Source: Aquanectria penicillioides
Lineage: Eukaryota; Ascomycota; Sordariomycetes; Hypocreales; Nectriaceae
NCBI GenBank assembly: GCA_003415625.1
Contig: PYIU01000002.1
Location: 3,286,001-3,350,000, forward strand
Length of the DNA stretch: 64,000 nt
Direction: 5' to 3'
The number at the start of each line of letters is the position of its first letter. The first letter of the stretch is position 1. Below, piece by piece: positions 12,646 to 23,651 of the stretch. The notes beneath the pieces were generated by a model, which did no database searches, had not been told where the DNA came from, and saw nothing but the letters and a program-made list of their open reading frames with translations. Both the position numbers and the translations under genes were made by a program.

Positions 12646-12857
12646 AAAGCATCCAAGCGTAAGCAACCACCCCCCCCGCCCTTCCCTAGCCCTAGACGCA
12701 CGTTGCAGCAGCAGCAGGCTAACCCACGGCATACCCGGACATGACGGACACAGGATACAGAATAGGGACAAGGGCAGGATACATACATGGAAACAAGGCC
12801 ATGCTAGGATAGGATGGGATCAAGGAACATGCCCATGACTACGCCCATGACCTTGGC

Positions 12858-12957
12858 AGACCAGGACAGCGACCAGGACAAGAGAGACCAGGACAAGAGA
12901 CAAGGACAAGAGACCAGGACAAGAGACCAGGACAAGAGACCAGGAGACAAGGACATG
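12858..12957. repeat. Minisatellite, unit about GACCAGGACAAGA
   Basis: Roughly seven imperfect direct copies of a 12-14-base purine-rich unit (core CAGGACAAGAGAC) lie in tandem. Unit length varies, so copies do not stay in one reading frame, which argues against a coding repeat. Confidence 0.85.
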
Positions 12958-13477
12958 GACATGCCACAGACAGCACCAGGCTTCGGAGAAAATTGCAGCA
13001 GATTGCACGCATCTGTCATCTGTCAAACGAGCACACCACTCACCGCCGAGCGCTGGGCGTACACAACCCACACCGCTGGGACCCAATCTCAGCTGGAGAG
13101 CCATGCACATGAGATGCATCTCTCATGGGCCGCCGCAGTCCTGGCCCGCGACGCTGCATCACCAGATCGGCCGCCCACCCAAATTCCCCATACCTCAATC
13201 ACACCACCAGCCGCCTGACAGGCCCGGGCCCAGCCCAGCCTGCTCCACTCACAACGAAATTACTTCCTATCCAAGCCGTTGAAATTGTATTGTCGTACCA
13301 ACGTGGAACCCAACAAACATCTACCGGTGCTGTACGGATACATGTACGTACTGACTGACTGACTGACTGACGCTCGGTGCATTTGCGGATACGCCGCCAT
13401 AATCGCAATGCCGAGGCTCTTCTCATGCCCCTCTCATGGGCCTATCCCATCGCACCCACACCCACACTACCCACCCA

Positions 13478-13519
13478 CATACACACATACGCACACATAC
13501 GCACACATACGCACACACA
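13478..13519. repeat. 10-bp tandem repeat (CACATACGCA)
   Basis: Four near-identical ACACATACGC units end only about 10 bases before the stop codon of the Kelch gene. They therefore fall in its 3' untranslated region. Confidence 0.85.
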
Positions 13520-13527
13520 GTCTTTCT

Positions 13528-15813
13528 CTATCGCCTCCTCGCGCCGCCGCCAGCTCCCGCGTCGCCCCTTTCCGCCAGACTGACCACCTCCTGGATGCCC
13601 GCCGCCTCCTGTTCCTCTTCCAGCGCCGTAATCTCCTCACGGGAGTCCCACCACTTCTCCTCGCTGAGCTCAAACGCCTGCGTCTTGATCTCCTTGATCG
13701 TCAGACCCTCGGGTTGGATGCCCTTCCACCGGAGGCTGGTCATGAGAATTTCCTGCCACTCTGCCGAAGTACGCACGAAGAAGTCTCTTCGGCTCTCGAA
13801 AGGCTGGGGATCTGTTAGCACAGCGCTGTAAAAGAAACCATCAAACCAATTGGGAAACTCACCCTGGGCTGCGGTAGACCGTCGTCCACCGTAGTGGCCT
13901 CTGTCTCTGTCTCGTCCTCCTCGGAAACGCTGGGAGTAGTCTCAGATGGTTCAGAAGAAGCCTCGGAAGAAGTTTCGTCCTGCTTCTTCTTTCGCTTGCT
14001 GGGAGTGTGGAGTTGCTGAGCTGGTTCTACCTCCCCGTACTCCTCTTCCTCCTCTTCCTCATCGTCTTCATCATCGTCTTCATCATCGTCGTCCTCGTCT
14101 TCGGACTCCTGCAGCACTCTGGTTAGCCATCTGGTTCGTATCCGTATGCCAATAAGTGACTTACAATCCAATCCTCCACTGGTCTCGTAAAGATTTCTTT
14201 GCAGCCATCGAGCTTGCCGAGATCAATGGCGTAGAGGTCGTCAAACGTAAACTCTCGATCTCCCTTTTCAAATGTTCCTCCGTAGATGTAGAGAACGTCG
14301 TCCTGGACAGCGAGCTGTGCATTGAATCTCACATGGGGAGGCTCCATTGTCACAGGCATCTCCTTTACTGGTGCCTCTTCCTCTTTCTCCTCTTCCTTCT
14401 TCTCAAGTTCAATGCCATCAAGATCTTCGAGTGAAGCTCCAGTCTCGAGAGCGGCGAGATGCTTGAGCAACTCTTCTTCTCTGTCCTGGGCACGTCCTCG
14501 ACGGCCACCTCGTTGCTCTCCCGTATTCTTCTTTTGCTGACGGGGCTTTCGCAAGCCCAGGGGCATGAATCGGTTTCGCTCAACATTCCACGCGAACATT
14601 TGGTTGAAGAACTCGCTGTCCATTCCCTCCTCGCTTTGCTCAACATCATGAACGCCTCCAAAGAGAATACCTCGACCTTTGTGCCAAGTCATAGTCGCAC
14701 CAGCACGGGTAGGGTTTGGAGAGTTTGCTGGCTTCTTGCGCTTCTCCCAGCGGACCGTGGGAGGAGTGTTGGGGCTCGCATCGGCGGCGGGCTGGGTCAT
14801 CCTGAGGAAGAAGCAGTCCTCATGAACCTTGGGGATGAGGACGTTCCTCTGAGCCTGGTTGGGCCCCTTGCCACCCTTTTGCTTCACATTGACTGTCGAC
14901 TTGACTCTCGAGTATCCTCCGTAGAGTACAGCACCCTGCTCATGAGGCAGCAAAGTGAAAGAGGATCGAGGGTCTGGCTTCAGCTGAGCCGGGGGCAACT
15001 GGGGACAATGCCACACAAAGTTCACTGTGTCAAAGATCCACAAGTCTGCGAGATACTTGGTCTGGTTTGAGGTATCTTGAAAGCCACCAAACAAGATGAT
15101 GTACTGCTTCCAGTACGTCATGCGGTGCCCACTACGAGCTGACGGACTCTTGTCCTTGCCCTTGACCTCAATTTTGGTCCACTCCCTGGTTGCAGGCTCC
15201 AGCCTCCAGAAGTCAGAGTAGTGATGGAAAGTGCCCTGTTTGGGGGACGAGAACTCTCCTCCAAAGAGGTAGACGTGGTTTGGGTTTCCAGCTCGGGTCC
15301 ACGCATGACCGGACCGGGGCAACGGGGCGTTGGGCGAGGTGACGCAGCGCCACTCGTCGCGGTTGATGTTGTAGATGTGGAGGTCGTTGTAGAACTGGGC
15401 TAGAGAGCCGTTGAAGTACTCGCCTCCAAAGAGCAGCAGACTGTTGGTGTCGTGAGGCGAGGGCAGCAGCGTGGATGCGGCGCGAGGCTTTGGCGGGGCC
15501 TCGCACACTGTCTCTGTGATCTTGAGGAACTGCTCTTGCTGGCGGCGGTACTCCTCGAGAACCTCATCAAGATCGACGTCCTCAGCATCGCTGCCTTCAA
15601 CCTTGGCGGCCTTGGTCTTGGCCTTCTTCTCTCCTTTGTTGGCCTGCTTGGCTGCCTTCTCGGCCTGGTGTGGTTTTTCGCGTCAACGCTGGAGATGTCC
15701 CATGGAGGGGTAGCTCATGTCATGGTCATGATAGATGGAGGGGTAACTGAGGGGCAGCGACGCACCTTTCTGGCCTTTTTGGCGTCCGAATTCTTCTTTT
15801 TGTCCTTGGCCAT
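13528..15813 (-). CDS. KEL3: Kelch-repeat protein with C-terminal DUF4110 (KLHDC4 / Kel3 type)
   Basis: Four exons (15813-15766, 15664-14165, 14108-13863, 13803-13528) give 689 residues. The N-terminus is lysine-rich (MAKDKKKNSDAKKARK). Kelch blades follow with repeated LFGGE, YLFGGEF, ILFGG, VLYGGYS and YIYGGTF strands (about residues 70-480), predicting a beta-propeller. A very acidic linker (runs of D and E, about 517-540) leads to a C-terminal domain with the WQEILMTSLRWKGIQPEGL and EKWWDSREEI features of DUF4110, which is typically found after Kelch repeats. All three introns keep the frame without forcing. The family is conserved from yeast Kel3 to human KLHDC4. Its molecular role is not settled, and a protein-interaction scaffold is an inference from the propeller. 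Nuclear or nucleolar location is possible from the Lys-rich start. Confidence 0.87.
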
Positions 15814-16402
15814 AGTTTCAGAGTGGCCCTTTGCGCTGTAGTCGAATTCTTGTCGGCCTTGGCTTCGCGCTGAAAAACCCTGTGGGTGGATGGGGTCACT
15901 TGGAGTTTTCATCAAGTGAAATTCAAGCATCCTTTACACAGTGTATATTGCAACACTAAGCACACTGTAATAGCGACTCGCAACCAACGACAAATTGAAT
16001 GTGAGAAAATGTTGTCGGATCTCAACGACTTAAACATACTTCAAGAAATAGGTATATTAGGTAGATATCTTTGCCTTCACTGCATAGAGGCTTAAAATTG
16101 CAAACTGGCTATTCGTCATAATCCTTCGGCGGCTTCTTGACTTGGGTATGACAGTGCGTTGCACACTTGATAGACACCCTCCCCAAAAACCCATCCCAGT
16201 TTATTGATTAATCTCGTCGTCTTTTGTCCGTGTTGTTCATTTAAGATATCGCTCTCCTTTTGGTGCCCTCATGTATTCCGTAATACTTCTTGGACATATG
16301 AGTGGAATGTGGGCATAGCTTCGTGGCCGCTCACAAAAAATCCCAACCCTGTCATGGAAAAGTGATGACTTCGTTGGCTAGTCTTGCCTTGACATGAAGT
16401 TG
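15814..16402. other. Intergenic region between Kelch gene start and TGS1 stop
   Basis: It includes the Kelch gene promoter and the TGS1 3' flank. It is fairly AT-rich around 15940-16080, and no gene is visible. Confidence 0.5.
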
Positions 16403-17318
16403 TCACTTCTCAAGATCTGCCGAGTAAGTCCCAGGCATGTAAGCCACCATTGCCTTGCTTGCGCCTTCCATGCAATACTGGACCACCTCAATCTTTTTGT
16501 TTGGGGGTGCCAGCTTTGCAATCTGTCGAATATCGCTTGTGCGCGGCAAGAAAAGAGCGTGGTCGAGTCTTTGGTAGGACTTGTGCAGGTCATCGAGATT
16601 GTAAGGTTGCATGTTGTACAAGTTAAAAACCTCATCTGTACGGTAACCAGGCCCGCCCCAAGGAGGGCTTGCAAAAATAAGGGTCGCATCCAGATCTAGC
16701 CTGAGATCGGGGTGCAGCTCTTCTGGTCGATTTACCAGCTTGTCCATATACTCAAAGCTATCGCCGTGAACCCAAGTGATTAGTCCTGGTTCGACGCCAT
16801 AAATTTCAGCATTGGTCTGGGCGCAAGCGAGGGTAGAAGCATCGCGTTCGATGGAGATTACACGAGACCAGCGTCCAGAGAGGGCGAAAGCGATACTGTT
16901 TCCTCCAGCACCACCAAAGACATCAATGAGGATGTGCTTGTGTTCATCAGATCCATACATGTCATTCGCGACCTGACTAGAGAGATGTCAGCATAAAGCT
17001 TAGCGTGACATTCAAGATAGAGGGCTACATACTTTGCGACTGGCTCTGGAGTGACTCCAAACCAGGCATCGTCAGTCATACACACTCCTTCGTCATAGAG
17101 CGACCAGATAGAATATCTCTGCGAAAAGTACCTGATGACTTCTTGTGAGAAAAGAAACAAGTGACAGGGAGGAAAGGCAGGGCCCACTTTTGAATATCCC
17201 ATGGTACTTCATGTTTTCCTTGGTAATGATGGCACTCATCAGTGAGAGGCAGTGTCTCGGCTGGGCTCATTGAGAACTCCATGGACTCTGACGCGCCTGG
17301 GGCACCCAAACTCCCCAT
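16403..17318 (-). CDS. TGS1: Trimethylguanosine synthase (snRNA/snoRNA cap hypermethylase)
   Basis: Three exons (17318-17188, 17131-17033, 16976-16403) give 267 residues. The enzyme converts the m7G cap of snRNAs, snoRNAs and telomerase RNA to 2,2,7-trimethylguanosine using SAM, in the nucleus or nucleolus. SAM-binding motif I is DVFGGAGG (95-102), followed by ISIERD. The catalytic motif is SPPWGGPGY, starting at Ser180 with Trp183, the family hallmark. Upstream, KYFSQRYSIWSLYDEGV and WFGVTPEPVANQVA match the conserved fungal lead-in. The second intron uses CTAG at 16977 as acceptor. A CAG four bases further on would break the frame. Length is near that of yeast Tgs1 and lacks the long animal N-terminal region. 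It shares a 357-bp divergent upstream region with the GRASP gene. Confidence 0.92.
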
Positions 17319-17675
17319 GATAGCGCACCTACAAGATCAATACTACAAAGATCATAAATATGGGTTCATAATTGTCGAGATTTCGTTCTGCGTCAATGAA
17401 ACGGCCTTGTCTTCATTCAGGGACCTGGAGGTGGACGTGGTTGAAATTCAGCACGAGGCTGAGAGATGGCCCCACAACCTCCCTCCGCAACCACGTCTTA
17501 GCGCCTTGGCGTCTGGAAGGGAGCTGCAAGGCTGTCATGGTGACAGCTTGCTCCACGCAGCTCCCTCCCACCTTCTGATGCAAGACGGCCTCAAACGTCT
17601 CCAACCATCACCTTCTCCCGCATATACTAGCCGTTTTAGACCGGGAACAACCCCTGGCACCGGCTGTAAGCAACC
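17319..17675. promoter_or_regulatory. Shared divergent promoter region, TGS1 / GRASP
   Basis: 357 bp separate the two start codons of divergently transcribed genes, so both promoters must lie here. I did not find a convincing TATA box or a specific operator. Confidence 0.55.
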
Positions 17676-18788
17676 ATGTTCAATGCGTTGAATCGCTTCA
17701 TCTCCCGCCTCGATGGCGACACCCCGCAGCAGCGGCACCAAGAGAAGGGTAGCTTTGGGTTCCAGGTGCTGAGGAACACCAACATGGACCTGGCTATTGA
17801 GCCTTGGTTCGACTTCATTGTTGGGATTAACGGACGAGCTCTTGTGCGTGCTGAAAAAGACTCGCCAATATACTGGCGGAATTGCAGCTAATCACTCTAT
17901 CAGGAGAGTCCTGATCCAGCTCTGTTTGCGCAGGAAGTGAGGAACTGCGCTGGCAGCACCGTCACCCTAGGGTTATGGAACGCCAAGGTAGCGTCGCTCT
18001 CAGCATGCCATTGGGGATGATGCTGATAACCAAAACAGGGCCAAAGAACCAGAGAATCGCATGTTCCCGTCCCACCAGATACCGCGTCACTCGGCCTCTC
18101 CCTTCAGTACTCTCCGCTCTCCCTCGCCGCCAATATCTGGCATGTCCTCGACGTTCCCGCGAACTCGCCTGCCGACCTCGCAGGCCTCCTCCCGTACAGT
18201 GATTATATCCTAGGTAGCCCCGAAGGCCCCCTTTACGGCGAAAGCGGTCTAGGCGAACTGGTGGAGGACTTCATCGGCCGGCCGATGCGACTCTGGGTTT
18301 ATAACAACGAATACAACGTCACGAGAGAAGTCACCATCCAGCCGAGCCGGGACTGGGGTGGCCAGGGGGCCTTGGGATGTGTTCTTGGTTATGGTGCTTT
18401 GCATCGGTTGCCAGCTCCCCTAAGTGAGCCTGTGGATGCCCCAGGAGAGATGATGTTTGACGGAGACACGAATGAGAAGACTGAGGCCGTATTCGTGCCC
18501 GCTGCCGCAACAGCTGTGCCTCCGCCTGCAGGAGGTGACTTCTTGGTACCGGCGCAGATGATAGGGTCATCTCCCGTGAGCGCCCCGTCGAAGAGCGGGA
18601 AGAAGAAGGATCGTCACGTTCATAGCCCCAACCCAATGATGGACGACTATTTCAAGGAGGAAGAGGAGAAGAGCAGGAACTTGGATAATGCTCCTGTGAG
18701 CAAAGGATCTGGAGTACCCCCACCGCCCAAGTCTGGTGGACCTCCCAAGGCGGCACCGAAGGCAGAGGGAGAGGGCGAAGCCGAATGA
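17676..18788 (+). CDS. GRH1: GRASP55/65-family Golgi reassembly stacking protein (Grh1-like)
   Basis: Exons 17676-17843, 17904-17987 and 18039-18788 encode 333 residues. Two PDZ-like GRASP repeats are visible. The first has GSFGFQVLRN, FDFIVGING and SPDPALFAQEVRNCAGSTVTLGLWNAK. The second has LGLSLQYSPL, WHVLDVPANSPADLAGL, YILGSPEG and LRLWVYN-type strands ending in GALGCVLGYGALHRLP. The tail (about 215-333) is Pro/Ser/Lys-rich and disordered. The first residues MFNALNRFISRLDG form an amphipathic helix and lack the Gly2 needed for myristoylation. Yeast Grh1 likewise uses an N-terminal amphipathic helix for membrane attachment. Its role would be early-Golgi/ERES organisation with a golgin partner, and unconventional secretion. 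Intron 1 (60 nt) and intron 2 (51 nt) join codons cleanly. Confidence 0.92.
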
Positions 18789-18997
18789 AACAATGTCACG
18801 AGATAGCTTATATGAAATGATTCCCCCAATTGGCCCAATCTATTCTCGCACGCTTCCCTCACGGACTTTTGCTAATGACTTCATGAATGCCGACTCGTAA
18901 TGTACAATGCTTATGGGCTCGACAACTCCCGATAATGGACCCCCCTAAGAACTACTAGCACGTGGTGCCTACAGCTGCGCTCTCTTTTATATCTATC

Positions 18998-19639
18998 TTA
19001 GTTGATGAAGTTGACACAGAAGAAATGAAGAATCAGGGAGCAGACAACGTAGTCGGCGAATGCTCTGGTTTTAGGAGTCAGCATTTATGCTCGTTGGGGG
19101 AAAGGGGGCATGCGGTAAATGGTATTTTTTTGTTGGAAATCTTACCTCTCTGGAGATACGGATGGGAATTCAGTCTTGTTTGCCTCGGTCGTCTGGATGC
19201 GCAATGAAACTGTGTGGTGATTAGAGTCGGGGCTATCGTGGGCATGAGGCGTGCAGCACTTACTGGTCAACACGAACTGGCCAACCGTGGCAGAGAATCC
19301 AGAGAGGAAAGCATTGAATGGCTACATGTCAAGTTAGCGCCCAGAGAACACGAAGCCAGTACTCCCGTGTGGACGTACGTAATTGCCAGCGAGGATGCAG
19401 TAGAGGAACTGGATGGCTCCGACGGCGACGAGGAACACCAGGAAGACGTCAATGAGCTTGGTGCGCTGCGGGGTCTCCTTCATATAATAGGTGTAGATGT
19501 TCTGCAGGACCTTGTCCCAGTTGGCGGCGTTGTTCTTGGTCTTGGGCTGGGCAGGGACGGAGGCGGCAGCTGTGGTGCTGGCTTGAGTGGTCGCAGCGGC
19601 CGAGGGAGTGATGTCGCGGTTGTTCTTCTTCGCCGCCAT
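18998..19639 (-). CDS. OST2: Oligosaccharyltransferase subunit OST2 (DAD1 homologue)
   Basis: Four exons (19639-19379, 19321-19264, 19209-19146, 19064-18998) give 149 residues. This small membrane subunit of the ER oligosaccharyltransferase supports N-glycosylation. After a variable Ala/Thr-rich cytosolic N-terminus comes the DAD1 core: NWDKVLQNIYTYYMKETPQRTKLIDVFLVFL, then GAIQFLYCILAGNYPFNAFLSGFSATVGQFVLTISLR, then EFPSVSPERAFADYVVCSLILHFFCVNFIN ending in TAA. Three hydrophobic segments are evident. Exons 2 and 3 are only 58 and 64 nt, which fragments the gene. The stop lies 209 bp from the convergent GRASP stop. Confidence 0.93.
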
Positions 19640-21635
19640 GGTGAAGTGCTGATGCGTCGGTAGAGATGGGAATGGAAGGCGGGTACGATGGTAGGCAGGC
19701 TCTGGGGACGATATGCGAGGAGGCGCAGGGCAGAGGGCGATTGCTGTTACAAGGAGATCGATGGGGATGTTCAAGTCGTCGCACGCATGTCACCAAGCTC
19801 CCAGATGGACACGAAAGCTCCAAGGTGAATCACGGACATGATTGGCTGAAGGAGATGTGGGTACAGGTACGTACTGAATTTCATCTGGCCAGGCATGGGG
19901 GCAAGTTCGTTCGGTGCAGAGGCCGCTAAAATAAATATATAAATCCATGAGAAAGGCATATATTATTTCTAAACGCTTTGTTTTATTCCTCAGCTAATGA
20001 ATAATGGCTTGGGTAAAATCCATTTGTTATTCGGAAGGTATAGTAACGAATTAGGAGATTTTGAGCTACCAAGCAAGCAGACGCAACTTTTAGTCACCCA
20101 TTGCACATACTGTAGGTAGGTAGCTAATGGTGCAGGGTTAGGCTGGATGCTTGAGGGTCGCTGTTGACGATAATCCTCAACTCAAGTTGCACCTCTATAC
20201 GAGCAAGCCTAAGAAAGCAATTGCTCTCCCCAATACAGGCCAGGAGTTTCCAGTCCCCCAAACTAGCTCTGGCATCCTCTCTATGGGATCCCTTTTCCTT
20301 GTTTTCTATCTTTTCTCCCACCTCCCAACATGAGTCTAGAGCAACAGAACGGACATGGCACGGGCAGCGTGGAACACGATGAAGTCGTGGATGTCGAGCT
20401 GTGAGCAGCACCCCGGCCTCGAAAGAAAACATTTCGGAATACGAAATTCTGTAGGAGGAGACAGGTCATATCTTGATGTGAAGGATGGGCTCAAATCCCC
20501 CAAGACAGACAGAGCTTTGTCATTCATCGCATCGATAAATGGTGTGTTCGAGAATACGGATCGAGAAACCTTGGTGATTGGTCCTCAGGGTCGACTGAGA
20601 GAACTGGCAGTTTATCCCCAGAGGAGAGACATTTGATACTGGCTTGGCTTTCTTCTCTTGGATTTTCCTACGGATTTGCTTAGAGAGTTTACTTTTCCAA
20701 AGTCAGGGGTTTATGTCCTCGGACTGGCCACCTCGCAAATGCGTATCGAAGTTTCTATGTTGATGTTCCCTTGAACCGAGCAGTGTAATTGCGGAGAATG
20801 ATCCGACCTAGACTAGTTTAATGACAATAAACTCAATCAAATGCGCCTCAGTGAGTTGGTGAGTAAGAAAAACATATGCAGATGAAGCACCGTCGTGCGG
20901 TGGATGAGTCGTGGCAAGGGGCGTCAAGATTGTACGGGCTACTGGGTCGGACATTTAACAAATTCTCATTATTTTCATAATGTCGCATCTGCCCGAGAAA
21001 AGAAATAGAGCAGGAATACTAAAGGTTTTATGTTATTATAGCTAAAAAGTAAACACATTAGCTATAAATTATCACTCTTAGGTTATGGCTGAAAAAAATG
21101 AAGAGAATCTACGAAGAGTGATTTGGCCATCCTTTGACACCCTACCAATTGGACACTTGCCACTCGGATTTTCAGGCCTGGCAGAATGGTTGGGTAATGC
21201 AAGGCGCGAACCCCCATTCAATAGTTGTATAAAAAAATCCACCTAAGGAAAACGAGCCGTAGAGAAGGAAATCATTATGTTGCCTGGAGACTTTTCCCCT
21301 TGGCTCAATGTTCAGTTTCCCTGCGCTGAGCCGCCGGACTCATTCGGGATTTTGGTACCGGCCAGGGGTTTTCTCCGCAAACTCGACGGCATTTCGACAT
21401 GAGATTCCGACCAATCAGCACTCGTATCTATTACGTGGAGGATCCCAGGTTCATCCGAGCACCGAGCGGGTTCGGTGCTTTCTAAGTAAACGCGAGGGGC
21501 GAAGCCAATCCGTCATCTGCATTGAAGCCTCAGAATAGGTAAGACTTCCTCCTTCCCCAAAGCAAAGAGCGCAATCCCTAACGAGCGCATTGCAGTACAA
21601 TTGGAACCGAGGTGATTCAAGAAAGCAACACCAAG
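19640..21635. other. Intergenic region, partly AT-rich
   Basis: It contains the OST2 promoter and, after about 20.0 kb, a clearly more AT-rich stretch (especially 20.9-21.25 kb) rich in TpA with no open frame of substance. This could be a decayed, RIP-mutated element, but I cannot identify which one. A 10-bp inverted repeat inside it is listed separately. Confidence 0.5.
21036..21067. repeat. 10-bp perfect inverted repeat (TTATAGCTAA .. TTAGCTATAA)
   Basis: The two arms at 21036-21045 and 21058-21067 are exact reverse complements separated by 12 bases, in AT-rich DNA. This could form a weak hairpin, or be a remnant of a small inverted-repeat element. Confidence 0.7.
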
Positions 21636-22095
21636 ATGGTAGGTGTTGGAACTGGGCGAGAACCCCTGCGCCCAACCGCAAACCCCAAGCTCAACCTCAA
21701 GCTCCAGCTCACCCTTGACAGTCCGACACCACGCTTCTCCAGACCACTGCCTATATCCTGGGCGCCCTGACTACTAGCGGTGGCATTATGGGATATGCGC
21801 GCACCCGCTCTCTGCCGTCCATCATCGCCGGTTGCAGTGTTGGTCTCCTGTGTACGTTTGTCCGCTATGTACTCGCCTGCCCTCGCAGCTGCTGACCCCA
21901 TGTTAAGACATCCTTGGAGGATACCGCATTCAGAACCGCCAGCCATACGGAATCGAGCTGTGTCTGCTCGCCTCCGTGGTTCTGGCCGGCTCTGCTTTCC
22001 CTCGCGCAATCCGCCTCAGGAAGCCTGTGCCCATCGTCCTCAGCATCATCTCGTCGATTGGCCTCTTCACTTTTGGTACTGCTCTGCGTCGCTGA
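21636..22095 (+). CDS. TMEM14-family small membrane protein (UPF0136)
   Basis: Exons 21636-21638, 21722-21851 and 21908-22095 encode 106 residues, the usual length for TMEM14. Exon 1 contributes only the initiator ATG, which is followed at once by the donor GTAGGT. The protein reads MSDTTLLQTTAYILGALTTS, then GGIMGYARTRSLPSIIAG, GLLYILGGYRIQ, a hydrophobic LLASVVLAGSAFPRAIR and a final LSIISSIGLFTFGTALRR. Three to four transmembrane helices with the Gly-rich GGxxGYxRxxS signature identify the family. Animal TMEM14C acts in mitochondrial porphyrin transport; a role for the fungal protein is not established. No other in-frame ATG exists at the N-terminus before MGYARTR, which would lose the first helix, so the split start is needed. 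Confidence 0.85.
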
Positions 22096-22338
22096 GGCGT
22101 GAACTTCTTGGCTGGGAACAGACGCATATAATGATACACAACTTTGAATTTAAAATTGTTGCCTGTAATTGTACATCGGAATGGGGATCGTATCAATGCC
22201 GCTGCAAACAGAGACTAGAAATTCATGACCACATCCAGCCTTCCCAAACCACTGTCCCGTAAACGCCAGCTATGTCATGTAATGTACAAAGTCGGATCGA
22301 TCGATGCGCGGTCGATTCGGAAAGGGCGGAAGCATTGG

Positions 22339-22699
22339 TCATCTCGCGGGTGTCGTGGTATGTCGTAAGACCTCCCTCGGGAAAACTTTTGGAGAATCAC
22401 AGTCCCAGCTCCTTCTGGGCTCCTTGATCTTGTCTCGCTTCGCTTTGGCGATGGCACGGTTGTCGGCCTGGACAAGGGATCGCTGAGCACGCAGGCACTC
22501 ATTCACCTTGTCCTTTGCAGTGTTGCAGCTGCCGACGGCCTTGTGCATGAAGCCCTTGGCGTGGCACTCTTCAAGGACGGCGATGACATCTTCGCACGCT
22601 GGAATTGATCAATCGGGTTAGTCGGAGAGCGAGGAGAAGCAATGGCGATGACGGTGGAGAAATACCCATAGCGTTCTTAGTATGGAGATGGGGATGCAT
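22339..22699 (-). CDS. CMC2: Cytochrome c oxidase assembly factor Cmc2 (twin CX9C), doubtful C-terminus
   Basis: Exons 22699-22666 and 22598-22339 give 97 residues as read. The start [17 protein letters not shown] is the family signature. The twin CX9C pairs are Cys13-Cys23 and Cys36-Cys46, which form two disulfides after Mia40 import into the mitochondrial intermembrane space. Cmc2 works with Cmc1 in cytochrome oxidase biogenesis. After KRDKIKE the open frame continues with an odd 25-residue tail to 22339. One extra base at the GAGCCC junction (22416-22423) would instead give AQKELGL and a stop at 22399-22397, a more usual short ending. I think the assembly is missing a base here. The gene is divergent from prefoldin subunit 2 across 305 bp. 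Confidence 0.87.
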
Positions 22700-23004
22700 G
22701 ATTGCGACGGGGCGATAGACTGAAATTGATTGCGCCTGATCCGAACGTTCGATACGCTGTAGAAATTCGGTTGATCTTGGAAGACGCTGAGTGGGTAGTG
22801 TCTCGAAACGCTCGGACCACGTGGGAGGTTAGGGACGACCGCCCACAGTCCAGCGAGTCCAAGACGCCGATTTGGCATTTGTTGGAGGGGCAAGTCCATT
22901 ATCAACTTTGAATCCCCTCCAAAATCCCACCGGCACGAGACCTCGTGCGCAACCCGCCACCGCCATCGTTCTCGCGTCGATTAGGTGTTCAGCAGCCGGA
23001 AGCC
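22700..23004. promoter_or_regulatory. Shared divergent promoter region, CMC2 / prefoldin 2
   Basis: 305 bp lie between two start codons on opposite strands, so both promoters are here. No specific transcription-factor site is claimed. Confidence 0.55.
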
Positions 23005-23651
23005 ATGTCGTCTTCACAAGTGCCTGCTAAGAAGCAGCAGGGTGAGTCTCCGTTGTCTCTCAGGCCCGCTCATCTCTGGCTTCCTCAAAACTCACCTCGG
23101 CCACAGACCTCCAGGCAACATACACAAACTACAAGAACACGCTCCAGCAAATCGCCCAGAAAATCGGAGATATAGAGCAAGAGGCTGAGGAGCACAAGTA
23201 CGTTCATCTCATTCACTACCATCACCCTCCCCCTCCATGGGGTGCATAGCCCAGAACCCCTCCCATGACGTCGCGGTGACCAAGCTACGTCCTTGTCATG
23301 CCATATTCTGGAACTCACCGCTTTTGGAGGCTTTTCACCGCTTATTCTGACTTTTGAAATTAGGCTTGTACTGGAGACTTTGGAGCCCCTCTCTGGAGAC
23401 CGAAAATGCTTTCGTCTCATTAACGGCGTGCTCGTGGAGAGGACTGTCAAGGATGTCGTACCCGCGTTGAAGACGAACCAGGATGGTCTGAAGAAGGTTC
23501 TGGATGATCTTGTCAAGCAGTACAAGACAAAACAGGATGACCTGGAGAAGTGGAAGGTAGGCTCATGCTGTCAACAAATCTTCGCATTGGCAGCGGAGAG
23601 TGCTAACATCAGGAATAGAAAAAGAACAACGTGCAGGTAGTACAGCAATAA
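23005..23651 (+). CDS. GIM4: Prefoldin subunit 2 (beta-type)
   Basis: Exons 23005-23041, 23107-23197, 23364-23556 and 23619-23651 encode 117 residues, normal for the family. The protein is a beta-type prefoldin. An N-terminal coiled coil (DLQATYTNYKNTLQQIAQKI) is followed by the beta-hairpin segment RKCFRLINGVLVERTV, and then a C-terminal coiled coil (LKTNQDGLKKVLDDLVKQYK). It would be part of the cytosolic prefoldin hexamer that hands actin and tubulin to CCT/TRiC. The last exon carries only ten codons ending NNVQVVQQ. Each splice junction splits codons consistently. Confidence 0.93.

Larger units (their letters stand above)
11902..13527. other. Repeat-rich intergenic region between convergent genes
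   Basis: This 1.6 kb lies between the stop of the small Cys-rich gene and the stop of the Kelch gene. It contains AGGTCAAGG-type direct repeats near 12115-12165, a trinucleotide array, a 12-14-bp minisatellite and a 10-bp array, some listed separately. The open frames across it are repeat translations. I see no gene. Confidence 0.65.

Noticed and set aside
12392..12838. 148-codon open frame with His and Gln runs
   Set aside because: It is a translation of the TCA/GCA microsatellite and neighbouring sequence with no conserved segment.
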